Source: Sedimentitalea nanhaiensis DSM 24252 (lineage in GTDB: Bacteria; Pseudomonadota; Alphaproteobacteria; Rhodobacterales; Rhodobacteraceae). Taken from it: a stretch of 64,000 nt of DNA. The notes under the pieces are model-generated. The model saw nothing but the letters and a program-made list of their open reading frames with translations. It had not been told where the DNA came from and ran no database searches. Position numbers and translations under genes: made by a program. Below are positions 45,326 through 55,060 of the stretch, piece after piece; position 1 is the stretch's first letter; each line of letters begins with the position of its first letter. Where the stretch lies: positions 1,450,045 to 1,514,044 of the forward strand of contig NZ_KI421509.1 of assembly GCF_000473225.1 (NCBI RefSeq), given 5' to 3'.

Positions 45326-46744
45326 TCACCGTTTTCCGAGCGCCTCAAGCACCCGGTCCAGATCCCGCGACTGTTTCGAGCGTGTCGCCGGCGCATCCTT
45401 GGCCAGATTGTAATAGATCGTCGGGTCGTAAATCTGCACGGCCAGCCCCATCCGTTCGGCGGTCAACAACCCTTGTGCGGCCAGCAACTGATACGAGGCA
45501 ATCGCCTCTTCCGCGCGGGCGGAAATCTGCGCTGTCAACGCGTCGAGCAATTCCTGCTCGGCGGTTAGAACGTCCAGCGTTGTGCGCGCACCCAGCGTCG
45601 CCTCTTCGCGGATGCCGTCAAAGGCCACCCGTGCAGCCCGAACCCGTTCCGCCGTCGCCGCAAGGCTTGCGCGGGCCACTTCGAGGCGCACAAAAGCGTT
45701 GTTCACAGCTTGCATCGTATCACGCTGTACCGTCAGCAGATTGCCCCGTGCCGCGTCACGATCGGCCATCGCCGAGCGGATCGAAGACTGCAATGCGCCG
45801 CCACGATAGATCGGCTGCCGCAAGTTCAGCGAAACTGCCGAATCATATCCATCGTTGTCGCGATTGTAGTCTTCAATCAGGCCTGCAGAAAATGCACCGT
45901 CGACAGTCGGGCCAAGCGATTTGGTCGCCTGCTGGATCTGGATCTCGCGCGCTGCGACCTGACGCTGTGCCGACAAGATATTGGGATGAATGCGCACTGC
46001 GACAGCAGTGGCGGCATCGATCGAGGCCGCTCTTTGCGGGAGATTGCGCGGCGGCACGAGATTGCCAGGCTTGCGCCCGACCACGTTCTCGTACTCGGCC
46101 CGGGCACTCACCAGCGCACCGCGTGCGGCGGCCAGGTTGCTGCGCGCGGCGGCCAGACGGGATTCGGCCAGCGCCACGTCGGTCCGGGTGACTTCGCCAA
46201 CTTCGAACCGGTCTTGCGACGCCTTCAGTTCCTCGCCCAGAACCCGAACGTTGTTTTCTCTCAAAGACACGTTTTCAGTTTGCAGGATCACGTCCATGAA
46301 TGCCGCGACTGCCCGCAGGAGAACCTGCTGCTCGAACGACACCAGAGATTGGCGCGTGGCCAGAACAATTTCCTTGGCTGCCAGAATGCCCAGCTGACGC
46401 GCCCCGCCATCATACAGGATTATTGTCGCTTCAAGCCCTGCCGTAATGCGAGAGGAAACCAGCTCGTTCAGGACACCGCTGGGTTTCAAGCGGTCGTTGG
46501 AAGCCACCGCCCGCGCCACAAAATCGACAACCGGTCTCAAGGTGGACACCGCCGCAGCGACATCCTCGTCCGCCGCTCGCAGGACCGCCCGGTTTTGCTC
46601 CAGCAATCCGCTGGTGTTGTATGCACCGATCATCGCGTCGGCCAGGTTCTCGGCCCGCGCAGCCTGCGACGTGCCCAGACCCAAGGCCACGACGACAGTC
46701 CAAGCTGCCGCAGTCCTTGCGCCCGCTTTCCAGTAACTACTCAT
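45326..46744 (-). CDS. tolC: TolC-family outer-membrane efflux protein
   Basis: The 472-residue protein has a signal peptide (AAAWTVVVALGLGTSQAARA), then the two repeated TolC halves: helix-rich regions with NRAVLRAADEDVAAAVS and RFEVGEVTRTDVALAESRLA, and the second-half NLRQPIYRGGALQSSIRSAMAD. The order and the YEATLGARTTLDVLTAEQELLDAL-type motif match TolC trimers that form outer-membrane ducts for type I secretion or RND efflux. The start has AGGAGG 6 nt upstream. It lies between pcm and the popZ-like gene, same strand, with about 75 bp gaps, probably one operon. Confidence 0.95.
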   Translation of the reverse strand: MSSYWKAGARTAAAWTVVVALGLGTSQAARAENLADAMIGAYNTSGLLEQNRAVLRAADEDVAAAVSTLRPVVDFVARAVASNDRLKPSGVLNELVSSRITAGLEATIILYDGGARQLGILAAKEIVLATRQSLVSFEQQVLLRAVAAFMDVILQTENVSLRENNVRVLGEELKASQDRFEVGEVTRTDVALAESRLAAARSNLAAARGALVSARAEYENVVGRKPGNLVPPRNLPQRAASIDAATAVAVRIHPNILSAQRQVAAREIQIQQATKSLGPTVDGAFSAGLIEDYNRDNDGYDSAVSLNLRQPIYRGGALQSSIRSAMADRDAARGNLLTVQRDTMQAVNNAFVRLEVARASLAATAERVRAARVAFDGIREEATLGARTTLDVLTAEQELLDALTAQISARAEEAIASYQLLAAQGLLTAERMGLAVQIYDPTIYYNLAKDAPATRSKQSRDLDRVLEALGKR

Positions 46745-46821
46745 GTCTGCCTCCTGACCTTTGGATCTTTCCCGGGTTTTCCCGATGTTTGCCCAAAAGC
46801 GTTTCTGCCGACCCTGCCCGG

Positions 46822-47475
46822 CTACAGGGCAAAGGCCGCTTGTTTCTCGAACCCCGGCAAAACCGGAGCACCTGCGTTGAATTCAAATCTCCACGACACC
46901 GTCGACCCTGATTTGTAGCCAACTTTGACCACGCCCAACGCGCCCTGCATGAACAGGCAAACCATGCGCCCGCCATCTTTCAGCTGATCCTCAATGGCCT
47001 GCGGCAACACGCCGACCCCACCCTGGATCAGGATCACGTCATAGGGTCCGTGCTCGCTTGCGCCGGCCGCAAGCTCGCCCGTTTGCACGATCACATTGTC
47101 CGCTCCGGCGTCGGCCAGCATCGCCTGCGCCTCGTTTGCCATCGTCTCGTCCTCTTCGACGGCAACAACGGCCTGTGCGATACGTGCGACAACCGCAGAT
47201 GAATATCCATAGGTACAGCCGATATCCAATACCAGCTCGTCGTTGGATATATCCACCGCATCCAGCATCTTTGCCAGGGTACGCGGCTCAAGCAGCACGC
47301 GCCCCCCATCCAGTTCGATATTCTCGCCGCTATAGGCGGCCTCTCGCAATGCATCGGGCAAAAAGGCTTCACGCTCGACCTCAAGCATGGCTTTGATGAT
47401 CGGAAATTTGGTGACATCCGAAGGCCGGATCTGTGTGTCGACCATCATCCGGCGGCGTTCGGCGAAATCTGTCAT
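46822..47475 (-). CDS. pcm: Protein-L-isoaspartate O-methyltransferase family protein
   Basis: The 217-residue protein belongs to the PCMT family, which methylates L-isoaspartyl residues in damaged proteins. It has MMVDTQIRPSDV, FLPDALREAAYSGENIEL, EPRTLAKMLDAV and the SAM-binding DIGCTYGYSSAVVARIAQ, followed by VVAVEEDE, YDVILIQGGV and LPQAIEDQLKDGGRMV. Many alphaproteobacterial members with this shortened layout may have lost repair activity, so function is not proven. The ATG at 47475 gives the family start. It lies upstream of tolC (77 bp), a conserved alphaproteobacterial arrangement. Confidence 0.88.
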   Translation of the reverse strand: MTDFAERRRMMVDTQIRPSDVTKFPIIKAMLEVEREAFLPDALREAAYSGENIELDGGRVLLEPRTLAKMLDAVDISNDELVLDIGCTYGYSSAVVARIAQAVVAVEEDETMANEAQAMLADAGADNVIVQTGELAAGASEHGPYDVILIQGGVGVLPQAIEDQLKDGGRMVCLFMQGALGVVKVGYKSGSTVSWRFEFNAGAPVLPGFEKQAAFAL

Positions 47476-47736
47476 TGCTAAACTCTTCTGTTCAGTCCGT
47501 TGCGCTGTTTTTGACACATTGCGGGGGTTCCGGCAACGGCAACCGACGCGAAAACCCGAGTTGTGGCACAGGCAACGCAACGCCAAGGCTGCGTGCTTAG
47601 GAAATGGCGAATACAGTCAAAACCGCCACCGATGCCACAATATATAGGCTCCCACGGTACGACGTTGTGTTGGATCCCGATGACATTACGCCCGTTTCAC
47701 CTATGCCCTGGTCACCTGACAGCGATTATGTCGCGC

Positions 47737-49182
47737 TCACCGCGCCACCGACAACAAGCCGGGCAGGTCCAGATGTTGCGTCAGATGATCCGCCAGCGCG
47801 TCAAGCGTCGCCTCGACCGCGTCACCATAGGATTGCGGCCCCGCCGCCACGCCCAGATCGTTCAGAAACGCCGCACGAAATCCGTCGTCGCGGAACATTC
47901 CGTGCAGATAGCTGCCCATGATCCGGCCATCCGCGCTGATCGCGCCTTCGTCCGTGCCGTTGATGCGGGCAAAGGGGCGGTCGCAGTCCGCTCCTTCGGT
48001 GCGCCCGATATGGATCTCGTAACCGTCAATCATCTGGCCGCTGCTCACATGCTCTGCCTGCACCCGGGTCAACCGCTTTTCCGGTTCCATGCGCGTGCGC
48101 ACGTCCAGCAGGCCGAGCCCCGGCGTTTCCCCCGCGACTCCTTCGACGCCCAGCGGGTCGGTCACCACCTGCCCCAACATCTGATAGCCACCGCAAATGC
48201 CCAACACCCGCCCCCCGCGCCGCACATGCGCCAGCAGATCGATATCCCAGCCCTGCGCGCGCAGAAACGCCAGATCGCCACGGGTGGATTTGCTGCCCGG
48301 AACAATCACCAGATCGGCGTCGCCCGGAATCGGCTGGCCCGCGCGCAGCATGGTCACCGACAGGCCCGGCTCCAGCGCCAGCGGATCCAGATCATCGAAG
48401 TTGGCGATGCGCGACAGGCACAGGCACACGACCTTTCGCCCCCGATCCCGCCCGCCTGCGGCAATGTCCAGCGCGTCCTCGGCAGGCAGCTTCCAGGCGT
48501 CGCCGAACCACGGCAAAACACCAAACCCGCGCCAGCCGGTGTGCTGCTCTATCAGCGCATAACCGTCGTCAAACAAACGCGGATCGCCGCGAAACTTGTT
48601 GATCAGAAAACCCGCGACCATGGCGGCGTCGCCCGGCGGCAACACCGCCTGTGTCCCGACCATCTGCGCAATCACCCCGCCCCGGTCGATGTCGCCTGAC
48701 AGCACCACCGGCACATCGGCCGCCACGGCAAAGCCCATATTCGCGATGTCGCCCGCGCGCAGGTTGATCTCGGCCGGGCTGCCCGCGCCTTCGACGATAA
48801 CCAGATCATACGCCGATCTGAGCCGGTTGAAACTGTTCAGAACCGGAGCCATCAACGAGGGCTTCAACGCCGCATAGTCCCGTGCCGCCACCGTTGCCCG
48901 GTGCCGCCCCTGCACCACCACATGCGACCCGACATCGGTCTCCGGTTTCAGCAGAACCGGGTTCATATCGGTCATCGGCTCAAGCCCACAGGCCAGCGCC
49001 TGCAGCGCCTGCGCACGCCCGATCTCGCCGCCATCGGCTGTCACGGCGGCATTGTTGGACATATTCTGAGGTTTGAACGGTGCCACCGACAGGCCTTGGC
49101 GACGCGCCGCCCGCGCCAGCCCCGCCACCAGCATCGACTTGCCAACATTGCTGCCGGTGCCCTGGATCATCAGCGCGGGCAT
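47737..49182 (-). CDS. cobQ: Cobyric acid synthase
   Basis: CobQ amidates adenosylcobyrinic acid a,c-diamide four times, using glutamine and ATP, in vitamin B12 synthesis. The 481-residue protein has the N-terminal nucleotide-binding domain with [39 protein letters not shown] and [16 protein letters not shown]. The C-terminal glutamine amidotransferase-like domain carries [12 protein letters not shown] with its active Cys and [10 protein letters not shown]. It follows cobO after 6 bp. I see no cobalamin riboswitch in front of cobO. The other cob genes are elsewhere. Confidence 0.97.
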   Translation of the reverse strand: MPALMIQGTGSNVGKSMLVAGLARAARRQGLSVAPFKPQNMSNNAAVTADGGEIGRAQALQALACGLEPMTDMNPVLLKPETDVGSHVVVQGRHRATVAARDYAALKPSLMAPVLNSFNRLRSAYDLVIVEGAGSPAEINLRAGDIANMGFAVAADVPVVLSGDIDRGGVIAQMVGTQAVLPPGDAAMVAGFLINKFRGDPRLFDDGYALIEQHTGWRGFGVLPWFGDAWKLPAEDALDIAAGGRDRGRKVVCLCLSRIANFDDLDPLALEPGLSVTMLRAGQPIPGDADLVIVPGSKSTRGDLAFLRAQGWDIDLLAHVRRGGRVLGICGGYQMLGQVVTDPLGVEGVAGETPGLGLLDVRTRMEPEKRLTRVQAEHVSSGQMIDGYEIHIGRTEGADCDRPFARINGTDEGAISADGRIMGSYLHGMFRDDGFRAAFLNDLGVAAGPQSYGDAVEATLDALADHLTQHLDLPGLLSVAR

Positions 49183-49188
49183 GAGCGA

Positions 49189-49797
49189 TCAGAACTCGAC
49201 GCCGGCCTGGGCCTTGATGCCATCACGGAACGGATGCTTGACCAAGGTCATCTCGGTCACCAGATCGGCGGCCTCAATCAGTTCGTCCTTGGCGTTGCGC
49301 CCGGTCAGCACCACGTGGGTCATCTCGGGCTTTTCGGTCCGCAGGAAATCGACCACCTCGTTGATATCCAGATAATCGTAACGCAGTGCGATATTGATTT
49401 CATCCAGCAACACAAACCGAATTTGAGAATCGCGGATCAGATCCTTGGCCTTGGCCCACCCGGCCTGCGCGGCAGCGATGTCGCGTTCACGATCCTGGGT
49501 TTCCCAGGTGAACCCCTCACCTGAAATCACGAATTTGCATTCATCCGCAAAGCGGTCGCGCAGAAAATCCGCTTCGCCGGTCTTCCAGTTGCCCTTGATG
49601 AACTGCACGACAGCACAGGGCATGCCATGGGCGATGCACCGCATCACCATGCCGAACCCGGACGACGATTTGCCCTTGCCCGGCCCTGTATGCACGATGA
49701 TCAGACCCTTTTCATCGGTCTTGGTCGCCATCATCTTGTCGCGCGCGGCCTTGATCTTTTGCTTCTTTTCCTTGTGGCGGGCGTTCTGGTCTTCCAT
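49189..49797 (-). CDS. cobO: Cob(I)yrinic acid a,c-diamide adenosyltransferase
   Basis: CobO/BtuR puts the upper adenosyl ligand on the corrin. The 202-residue protein has the family's P-loop IVHTGPGKGKSSSGFGMVMRC, KGNWKTGEADFL, the GEGFTWETQDRERD and LLDEINIALRYDYLD regions and VVLTGRNAKDELI. The ATG at 49797 starts MEDQNARHKEKKQK; longer frames have no family likeness. It is the first gene of a two-gene operon with cobQ and diverges from a quinone-oxidoreductase gene across 182 bp. Confidence 0.96.
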   Translation of the reverse strand: MEDQNARHKEKKQKIKAARDKMMATKTDEKGLIIVHTGPGKGKSSSGFGMVMRCIAHGMPCAVVQFIKGNWKTGEADFLRDRFADECKFVISGEGFTWETQDRERDIAAAQAGWAKAKDLIRDSQIRFVLLDEINIALRYDYLDINEVVDFLRTEKPEMTHVVLTGRNAKDELIEAADLVTEMTLVKHPFRDGIKAQAGVEF

Positions 49798-49979
49798 CGG
49801 GCTTTCCTTGGTCTGAGAGGGCGAGTGTGGTCGGATCTTCCCTACACCATGAGCCAAGGAAACGCGATGCATTGCGCGCAGGGCTCCGGTCGGTTTCCAT
49901 TTGCCCTTTTGGCCGTGAAACCATAGTTTTTGCCCGATCCGGCCCGATCGCCGGTGCCCCGCGGAACAGGAGTTTTGAC

Positions 49980-50969
49980 GTGCTGCCGAATCTGATGAAA
50001 ACCGTTGAGATGCGCGAACCCGGACGCCCAGAGGTTCTGCAGACCGGTCAGCGCAACCTGCCCGACGTACGGGACGGAGAAGTCCTGATCCGCGTCTCCG
50101 CCGCCGGGGTAAACGGTCCGGATCTGGTCCAGCGGCGCGGCCACTATCCGCCGCCCAAGGGTGCATCCGATCTGTTGGGGCTGGAAGTCTCCGGCGAAAT
50201 CGTCGCCAAGGGCGATGCGGTCGGCGGCTGGTCAGTCGGCGATCATCTCTGCGCGCTGACCAATGGCGGCGGCTATGCCGAATATGTGGCGGTCGACGCG
50301 TCCCATTGCCTGCCCATTCCCGACAGCGTGTCCGAAACCGACGCAGCGGGCCTGTGCGAAACCTATTTCACCGTCTGGAGCAACCTGTTCTTTGACCAGA
50401 CCGTCACTGCGGGTGATCTATTGCTGGTTCATGGCGGCGCGGGAGGCATCGGGTCGACCGCGATCCAACTGGGCAAGGCATTGGGGCTGCGGGTGTTTAC
50501 CACCTGCGCCAATGCCGACGATTGCGCCTATGTCGCTGGGCTTGGGGCTGAGCGGGCAATCAATTTTCATGACGAAGATTTTGTCGATGTGGTGCGCGGC
50601 GCGGGCGGTGCCAACCTGATCCTGGACATCATCGGCGGCGATTACGTGGCGCGAAACATCAAGGCTGCAAGCCCGGACGCACGCATCGTTCAGCTGGCTT
50701 TCAACGCCGGTTCCAAGGTCGAGATCAACCTGATGCCGATCATGCTGAAGCGGCTGGTCTATACCGGATCGACCCTGCGCTCACGCCCCGAAAACTTCAA
50801 GAGCGAGGTCGCCGCAGATCTGCGCGCCAGGGTCTGGCCGCTGTTCGCCGATGGCCAGCTTGCGGCGCAGACCCATCACGTCTTTCCGTTTGAACAGGCC
50901 GCTCAGGCTCATGAAATGATGGAAAAAGCGACCCACCGCGGCAAGATTCTTTTGTCGCCAAGGAGTTAG
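49980..50969 (+). CDS. Zinc-free MDR NAD(P)H:quinone oxidoreductase
   Basis: The 329-residue protein is a medium-chain reductase of the quinone-oxidoreductase (PIG3/QOR) type. It starts MKTVEMREPGRPEV-like, has VLIRVSAAGVNGPDLVQRRGHYPPPKG, GLEVSGEIVAKG, and the NADP-binding LVHGGAGGIGSTAIQLGKALG. The zinc ligands of alcohol dehydrogenases are absent. I choose the GTG at 49980, which has AGGAG seven nt ahead; the ATG at 49995 would be 22 nt from that site. It stands alone, and its substrate (quinone or enal) is unknown. Confidence 0.88.
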   Translation: MLPNLMKTVEMREPGRPEVLQTGQRNLPDVRDGEVLIRVSAAGVNGPDLVQRRGHYPPPKGASDLLGLEVSGEIVAKGDAVGGWSVGDHLCALTNGGGYAEYVAVDASHCLPIPDSVSETDAAGLCETYFTVWSNLFFDQTVTAGDLLLVHGGAGGIGSTAIQLGKALGLRVFTTCANADDCAYVAGLGAERAINFHDEDFVDVVRGAGGANLILDIIGGDYVARNIKAASPDARIVQLAFNAGSKVEINLMPIMLKRLVYTGSTLRSRPENFKSEVAADLRARVWPLFADGQLAAQTHHVFPFEQAAQAHEMMEKATHRGKILLSPRS

Positions 50970-51113
50970 AAGCCACAAGACGCGCGTGTGATGCAAAGGC
51001 ACAACGCCGCCTTGATTGATTTCCTGCCACCGTTGAAATGATCGTGCGCCCTTTCTATGGTTCAACGATCCACAGATCTTGTTTCTGTCCGATGTCCCCA
51101 AGGAATCGTGAAC

Positions 51114-51638
51114 ATGAGACGTCGATGCATTTCAGCGACTATTGTCGCAGGCATTCAATTTTCCACACCGGCCTTTGCGGGCGATGGGTGGTACGGCTTT
51201 TACGCTGGAGGCCCAGCGACCGAACCGAACGCGCATCTGAGTTTTCAAAAGATTTCAACCATTGAAAACCCCGTCCCGGTCGTGCTGCACGCAGGCTATA
51301 ACCACAGTATCGGCAGAGCATTCGTGCTGGGTGGCGAAATCAATCTGGACAGCCCCAAAATTTCCGACTTGAACTTGGGCAAGGAATTGACAACCAAACG
51401 GGTCAAGGCCCGGCTTGGCTATGACTTGGGTCCAATGCTGATCTACGGCATCTTGGGATATGCCGAAATCAGCGCCGATGACGGGCAGGAAGACGGGTAC
51501 ACATATGACCTGGGCGTCAAATACAAACTGAACGACAGCCTCCACTTGAGTGCGGGCCTTGGACAGGATTTTCGGGACTTTCAGAGCGTCAGCACCGGTT
51601 TGAGCGCGCTGAACTTCCGCGTTTCCTATCAATTCTGA
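51114..51638 (+). CDS. Small outer-membrane beta-barrel protein
   Basis: The 174-residue protein has a signal peptide (CISATIVAGIQFSTPAFA) and then alternating strands: GWYGFYAGGPA, LHAGYNHSIGRAFVLGGEINLD, KARLGYDLGPMLIYGILGYAEIS, YDLGVKYKLNDSLHLSAGLG, ending in an aromatic C-terminal SYQF, the usual outer-membrane barrel signature. It resembles the OmpW/OmpA-beta-barrel fold of about eight strands. The ATG at 51114 follows AAGGA. No function can be assigned. The gene is followed closely by the convergent P-loop gene. Confidence 0.8.
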   Translation: MRRRCISATIVAGIQFSTPAFAGDGWYGFYAGGPATEPNAHLSFQKISTIENPVPVVLHAGYNHSIGRAFVLGGEINLDSPKISDLNLGKELTTKRVKARLGYDLGPMLIYGILGYAEISADDGQEDGYTYDLGVKYKLNDSLHLSAGLGQDFRDFQSVSTGLSALNFRVSYQF

Positions 51639-51667
51639 GCAGCGACACTCAGGTGCCGCCGATGCCC

Positions 51668-53419
51668 CTAGCCCGGCCCCCAACGCCCAACTGTATACTT
51701 CTGTTCGGCGTCAACTTCCAACGCCTCAGCCGCCGCCGGATCCTGTGACACGTCCAACCGGCCATCACGACCGGCAAGCCGCTGACAGACCTCCCCCAAT
51801 GACAGCCGCTCCAGAACGCCCTGTTGCGCATAGGTGCATCTGCCGTTCCGGCTCTGGGCCAGAACCTGCACCGTGTCGCGGTCGGCAATGGTCACGTTTG
51901 ACACTTTGGTCAGACATTCCGCCAGAATATCCGGCCCCGGAGGATCGCCCGGCAAAAGCACCTCGTCCGGGCTGCGCGCGTCGATGTTGACATTGCGATA
52001 CCGCGCCATGCTGCGCATGCAATCGGGGTCCAGGATGGTGATGCTGTCGTTCCATCCGAACGCCGCTGTTCTGGGGCGCTCGCCCAGCGGCACGCGATTG
52101 TCCAGAAACTCGAAATGGATCTTCTGATTGGTCTTCTTCACCCAATTGAAGAACAGCTGCGGCATACCGATATTGGCCTCGACATTGAAATGCAGCATGT
52201 CATCCAACGCCTTGTAGCGCCCGGTTTTCAGCCCTCGCTCCCAGGCGCGCTCCACAGTATCCTGAGGCGGGGTGATCATGAAAAACAGATAGACCGTGTC
52301 GGCAAAGCGGCTGAGCAGCGTGCCGCCGGGTTTCTGGAACGGGGCGGGCATGAAGCTGTCGAACCGGAACCGGTCGATCAGCACATGCGGCATCTCCGAC
52401 TTTTCCGCCTTGGCCTCCATATAGCGGTCGATCTTCTTGTCGATGATTTCCAGTTCCTGCGCGGTCAGGGCGGCAGCGTATTTGAAGTCTGCGCCCAAGC
52501 TGCCGTAATCCAACAGGAATTTGCGGCAGTAATCCGGGCTGATCTTGGCGAAATCCTCCCACGGCACCCCCAGCCGGTCGGCCAGACCCCGTTGCAGCGG
52601 ACGCAGCGTGCTCTTGCCCGCACCGGGGCCACCCTTGACGCTCATGAACAGCGGCGCGGACTGGAACGGCAGCGTGCGATAGCCCTCGGCCTGTACCGCC
52701 TCGCGGATCATCGGCTGAATCATCTGCCCGATGCGGTGCCCACCATAACTGTTGCTGACCCAGTTCGCAGCCCATCGGATCACCAGATCGCGCTCGGCAA
52801 ACAGCCGCCCGCGCTGCCCGACGATACCGCCGACAATGGCCAGCAACCCCTTGAGACAGGCGATTTCGAACGCATCCCCCGGCTTGTCGACCTCGGCCTG
52901 CCATTGCAACAGCGCCTGTACCTCGACGGGCTCGGTTTCGGCGGGTTGCGATCTTGTCTTGGCCAGCCGCGCCAGCAACCCCTTGCCCTCATCACGCCCG
53001 GCCATGCCACGGCCATCGACATCCTGCGCGAGCCGTGCGTGCAGCTTTTGTTCGATCCGATCGCGCAGCCGGGCAAATTCCTGCTCAAGCATTGGCATCT
53101 TGGGCTGGATATACCGGTCCAGAATGGTGGCGGTCATGGACCGCAAGTGTTCACCCAACTCGGGATACTCCGGACCGTCCGGCAGGCTGATATCCGCCAT
53201 CAGCCGCACCAGCAACTCGTGACACACAAGCCGGCTGGCGGTGAACGCCACCATCTCCATCGGTTTGCGCCCGCAGAACGACGCGGCTTCTTTCGCCTCG
53301 GCGTAGGACACTGACGAATTCTCGGCCCGGTAGAGCGTGACCAATGGAAACAGGTCAGCCGGGATTTCCGAGCTCAGACCGGGGTTCCACGCATTAAAGT
53401 CCTGGACAGTGTCAGACAT
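51668..53419 (-). CDS. Large P-loop (zeta-toxin-like) protein of unknown function
   Basis: I recognise no named family for the whole 583-residue protein. Residues 1-255 are helical and uncharacterised. A P-loop kinase-like domain follows: Walker A GGPGAGKS at residues 263-270, ISPDYCRKFLLDYG near 295, LIDRFRFDSF near 350, and a lid-like arginine stretch ERAWERGLKTGRYKALDDML near 391-409. That order resembles zeta-toxin kinases, though no antitoxin is beside it. The C-terminal region (~450-583) is unknown. The ATG at 53419 has AAGGGAAG ahead. It follows tctA by 78 bp and closes the transport and C1 gene series. Confidence 0.65.
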   Translation of the reverse strand: MSDTVQDFNAWNPGLSSEIPADLFPLVTLYRAENSSVSYAEAKEAASFCGRKPMEMVAFTASRLVCHELLVRLMADISLPDGPEYPELGEHLRSMTATILDRYIQPKMPMLEQEFARLRDRIEQKLHARLAQDVDGRGMAGRDEGKGLLARLAKTRSQPAETEPVEVQALLQWQAEVDKPGDAFEIACLKGLLAIVGGIVGQRGRLFAERDLVIRWAANWVSNSYGGHRIGQMIQPMIREAVQAEGYRTLPFQSAPLFMSVKGGPGAGKSTLRPLQRGLADRLGVPWEDFAKISPDYCRKFLLDYGSLGADFKYAAALTAQELEIIDKKIDRYMEAKAEKSEMPHVLIDRFRFDSFMPAPFQKPGGTLLSRFADTVYLFFMITPPQDTVERAWERGLKTGRYKALDDMLHFNVEANIGMPQLFFNWVKKTNQKIHFEFLDNRVPLGERPRTAAFGWNDSITILDPDCMRSMARYRNVNIDARSPDEVLLPGDPPGPDILAECLTKVSNVTIADRDTVQVLAQSRNGRCTYAQQGVLERLSLGEVCQRLAGRDGRLDVSQDPAAAEALEVDAEQKYTVGRWGPG

Positions 53420-53497
53420 GGGGCTTCCCTTTCGATCGGGGTGGGCGCGCGCGATCCGCGCCTCCACCGGTATATATCAAATCCGACCCGGCGGCCA

Positions 53498-55018
53498 TCA
53501 GGCCTGGGTCGTACCGGCCCTCCGCATCTTGCCGGCGATCAGCTTGAACAGCGGCAACAGGATCAGGATAATCGCGATGATGGTGATCGGCCCGGCAATC
53601 GGGCGTGTGAAAAAGATCGTCGCATCCCCCGAGGATAACAACAGCGACTGGCGCAGGGTCGGCTCGGCGATCGGGCCCAGAACGATGGCCAGAACCGCCG
53701 GTGCGAGCGGATAATCCAGCTTGCGCAAGAAGAAGGCGCCAAACCCAAATCCCAACATCAGCCAGACGTCATGCATGTCCTGCGTCGCGGCATAGCCGCC
53801 TACAACCGACAGAACGAAGATCAGCGGGGCGAGCACGGTAAACGGCATCCGCAGCATCCAGATGAACAGTGGGATAAAGGCCAGATTCACGATCAATGCA
53901 AAGATGTTGCTGATATAGAACGACCCGATCAGGCCCCAGACGAATTCCGGCTGATCGGTAAACAGGCGCGGACCCGGTGTCAGTCCCCAGATCACCATGC
54001 CACCCAACAGGATGGCGGTGGTCGGCGACCCCGGAATGCCCAGCGTCAGCATCGGCAGCATCGCCCCGGTCGAGGCCGAGTTGTTGGCGGCTTCGGGGGC
54101 CGCCACGCCGCCGGGATGACCCTTGCCGAATTCTTTGGGATTCTTGGCCATCAGCTTAGCCACACCGTAAGACATCAGCGAGCCCGGCGTTGCCCCCGCC
54201 GCTGGCAGAATACCGACGAAAAAGCCCAGGAACGACCCGATTGCGGTGCCTTTCCAACCGCGGCGCATGCCCTCTTTGGAATCCGTGATGATGCCCTTGA
54301 GCGACATCCTGGCCTCGGTCGTGGTTATTTCGCCACGCGTGCTTTCGATGGTCCAGATCATCTCGCCAATGCCGTACACCCCGATTGCAAGGACGAGAAA
54401 ATTGATGCCGTGCAGAAAGCCGGTGATGTCAAAGAACACCAGTCGCGGCGCGCCCGAAATTTCGTCAAAGCCGACGGCGGCGAACACCAGCCCCAGACAA
54501 ATCGACAGGATCGTCTTGGGGATGTCATCGCCCCCCAAACCGACAAACGTGGCAAAGGCCAACAGCATCAGCGCAAAGATCTCGGGCGGCCCGAAAGCCA
54601 ACGCGACCGTCGCCAGCAGCGGCGCAAAAATGGTGAACAACACGTTGGACACGGTACCGCCGATGAACGAGGCGATGGCCGCCGTCACCAGAGCCAGACT
54701 GGCCCGGCCCGACAGCGCCAGTGGACGGCCGTCGAATGTGGTCGCCACGGCGGTCGACGCGCCGGGAATGCCCAGCGTGATGGAACTGATCGCACCTCCA
54801 TACATGGCGCCGTAATAGATCGCCGCAAGAAAGATGATCGCCGAGCCCGGCGGCACCAGAAAGGTGATCGGCAGCAGGATCGCCACACCGTTGACCGAAC
54901 CGAGCCCCGGCATCGCACCAATGAAAAGGCCCAGCGTCACCCCGATCAGGATCAGTATGATGTTGATCGGCATCAGCGAAACCAGAACGCCGTCGGTCAG
55001 TAGACCCAGAATTTCCAT
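53498..55018 (-). CDS. tctA: Tripartite tricarboxylate transporter, large membrane subunit (TctA)
   Basis: TctA is the main membrane subunit (about 12 helices) of secondary, binding-protein-dependent carboxylate transporters. The 506-residue protein shows the typical GAMPGLGSVNGVAILLPITF in the N-terminal half and GIPGASTAVATTFDGRPLA, with the mirrored GILPAAGATPGSLMSYG and GIPGSPTTAILLGG later. It is of the normal length. The ATG at 55018 starts MEILGLLTDG. It lies 42 bp after tctB in the order tctC-tctB-tctA, the usual TTT layout. Confidence 0.97.
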   Translation of the reverse strand: MEILGLLTDGVLVSLMPINIILILIGVTLGLFIGAMPGLGSVNGVAILLPITFLVPPGSAIIFLAAIYYGAMYGGAISSITLGIPGASTAVATTFDGRPLALSGRASLALVTAAIASFIGGTVSNVLFTIFAPLLATVALAFGPPEIFALMLLAFATFVGLGGDDIPKTILSICLGLVFAAVGFDEISGAPRLVFFDITGFLHGINFLVLAIGVYGIGEMIWTIESTRGEITTTEARMSLKGIITDSKEGMRRGWKGTAIGSFLGFFVGILPAAGATPGSLMSYGVAKLMAKNPKEFGKGHPGGVAAPEAANNSASTGAMLPMLTLGIPGSPTTAILLGGMVIWGLTPGPRLFTDQPEFVWGLIGSFYISNIFALIVNLAFIPLFIWMLRMPFTVLAPLIFVLSVVGGYAATQDMHDVWLMLGFGFGAFFLRKLDYPLAPAVLAIVLGPIAEPTLRQSLLLSSGDATIFFTRPIAGPITIIAIILILLPLFKLIAGKMRRAGTTQA

Positions 55019-55060
55019 CGCGGTTTCCTCCCCTGTCGCGCACGCAAGAGCCGGGCGGGA

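Noticed and set aside
49798-49979. Possible cobalamin riboswitch before cobO
   Set aside because: No B12-box-like core or matching fold was seen in the 182 bp divergent gap.
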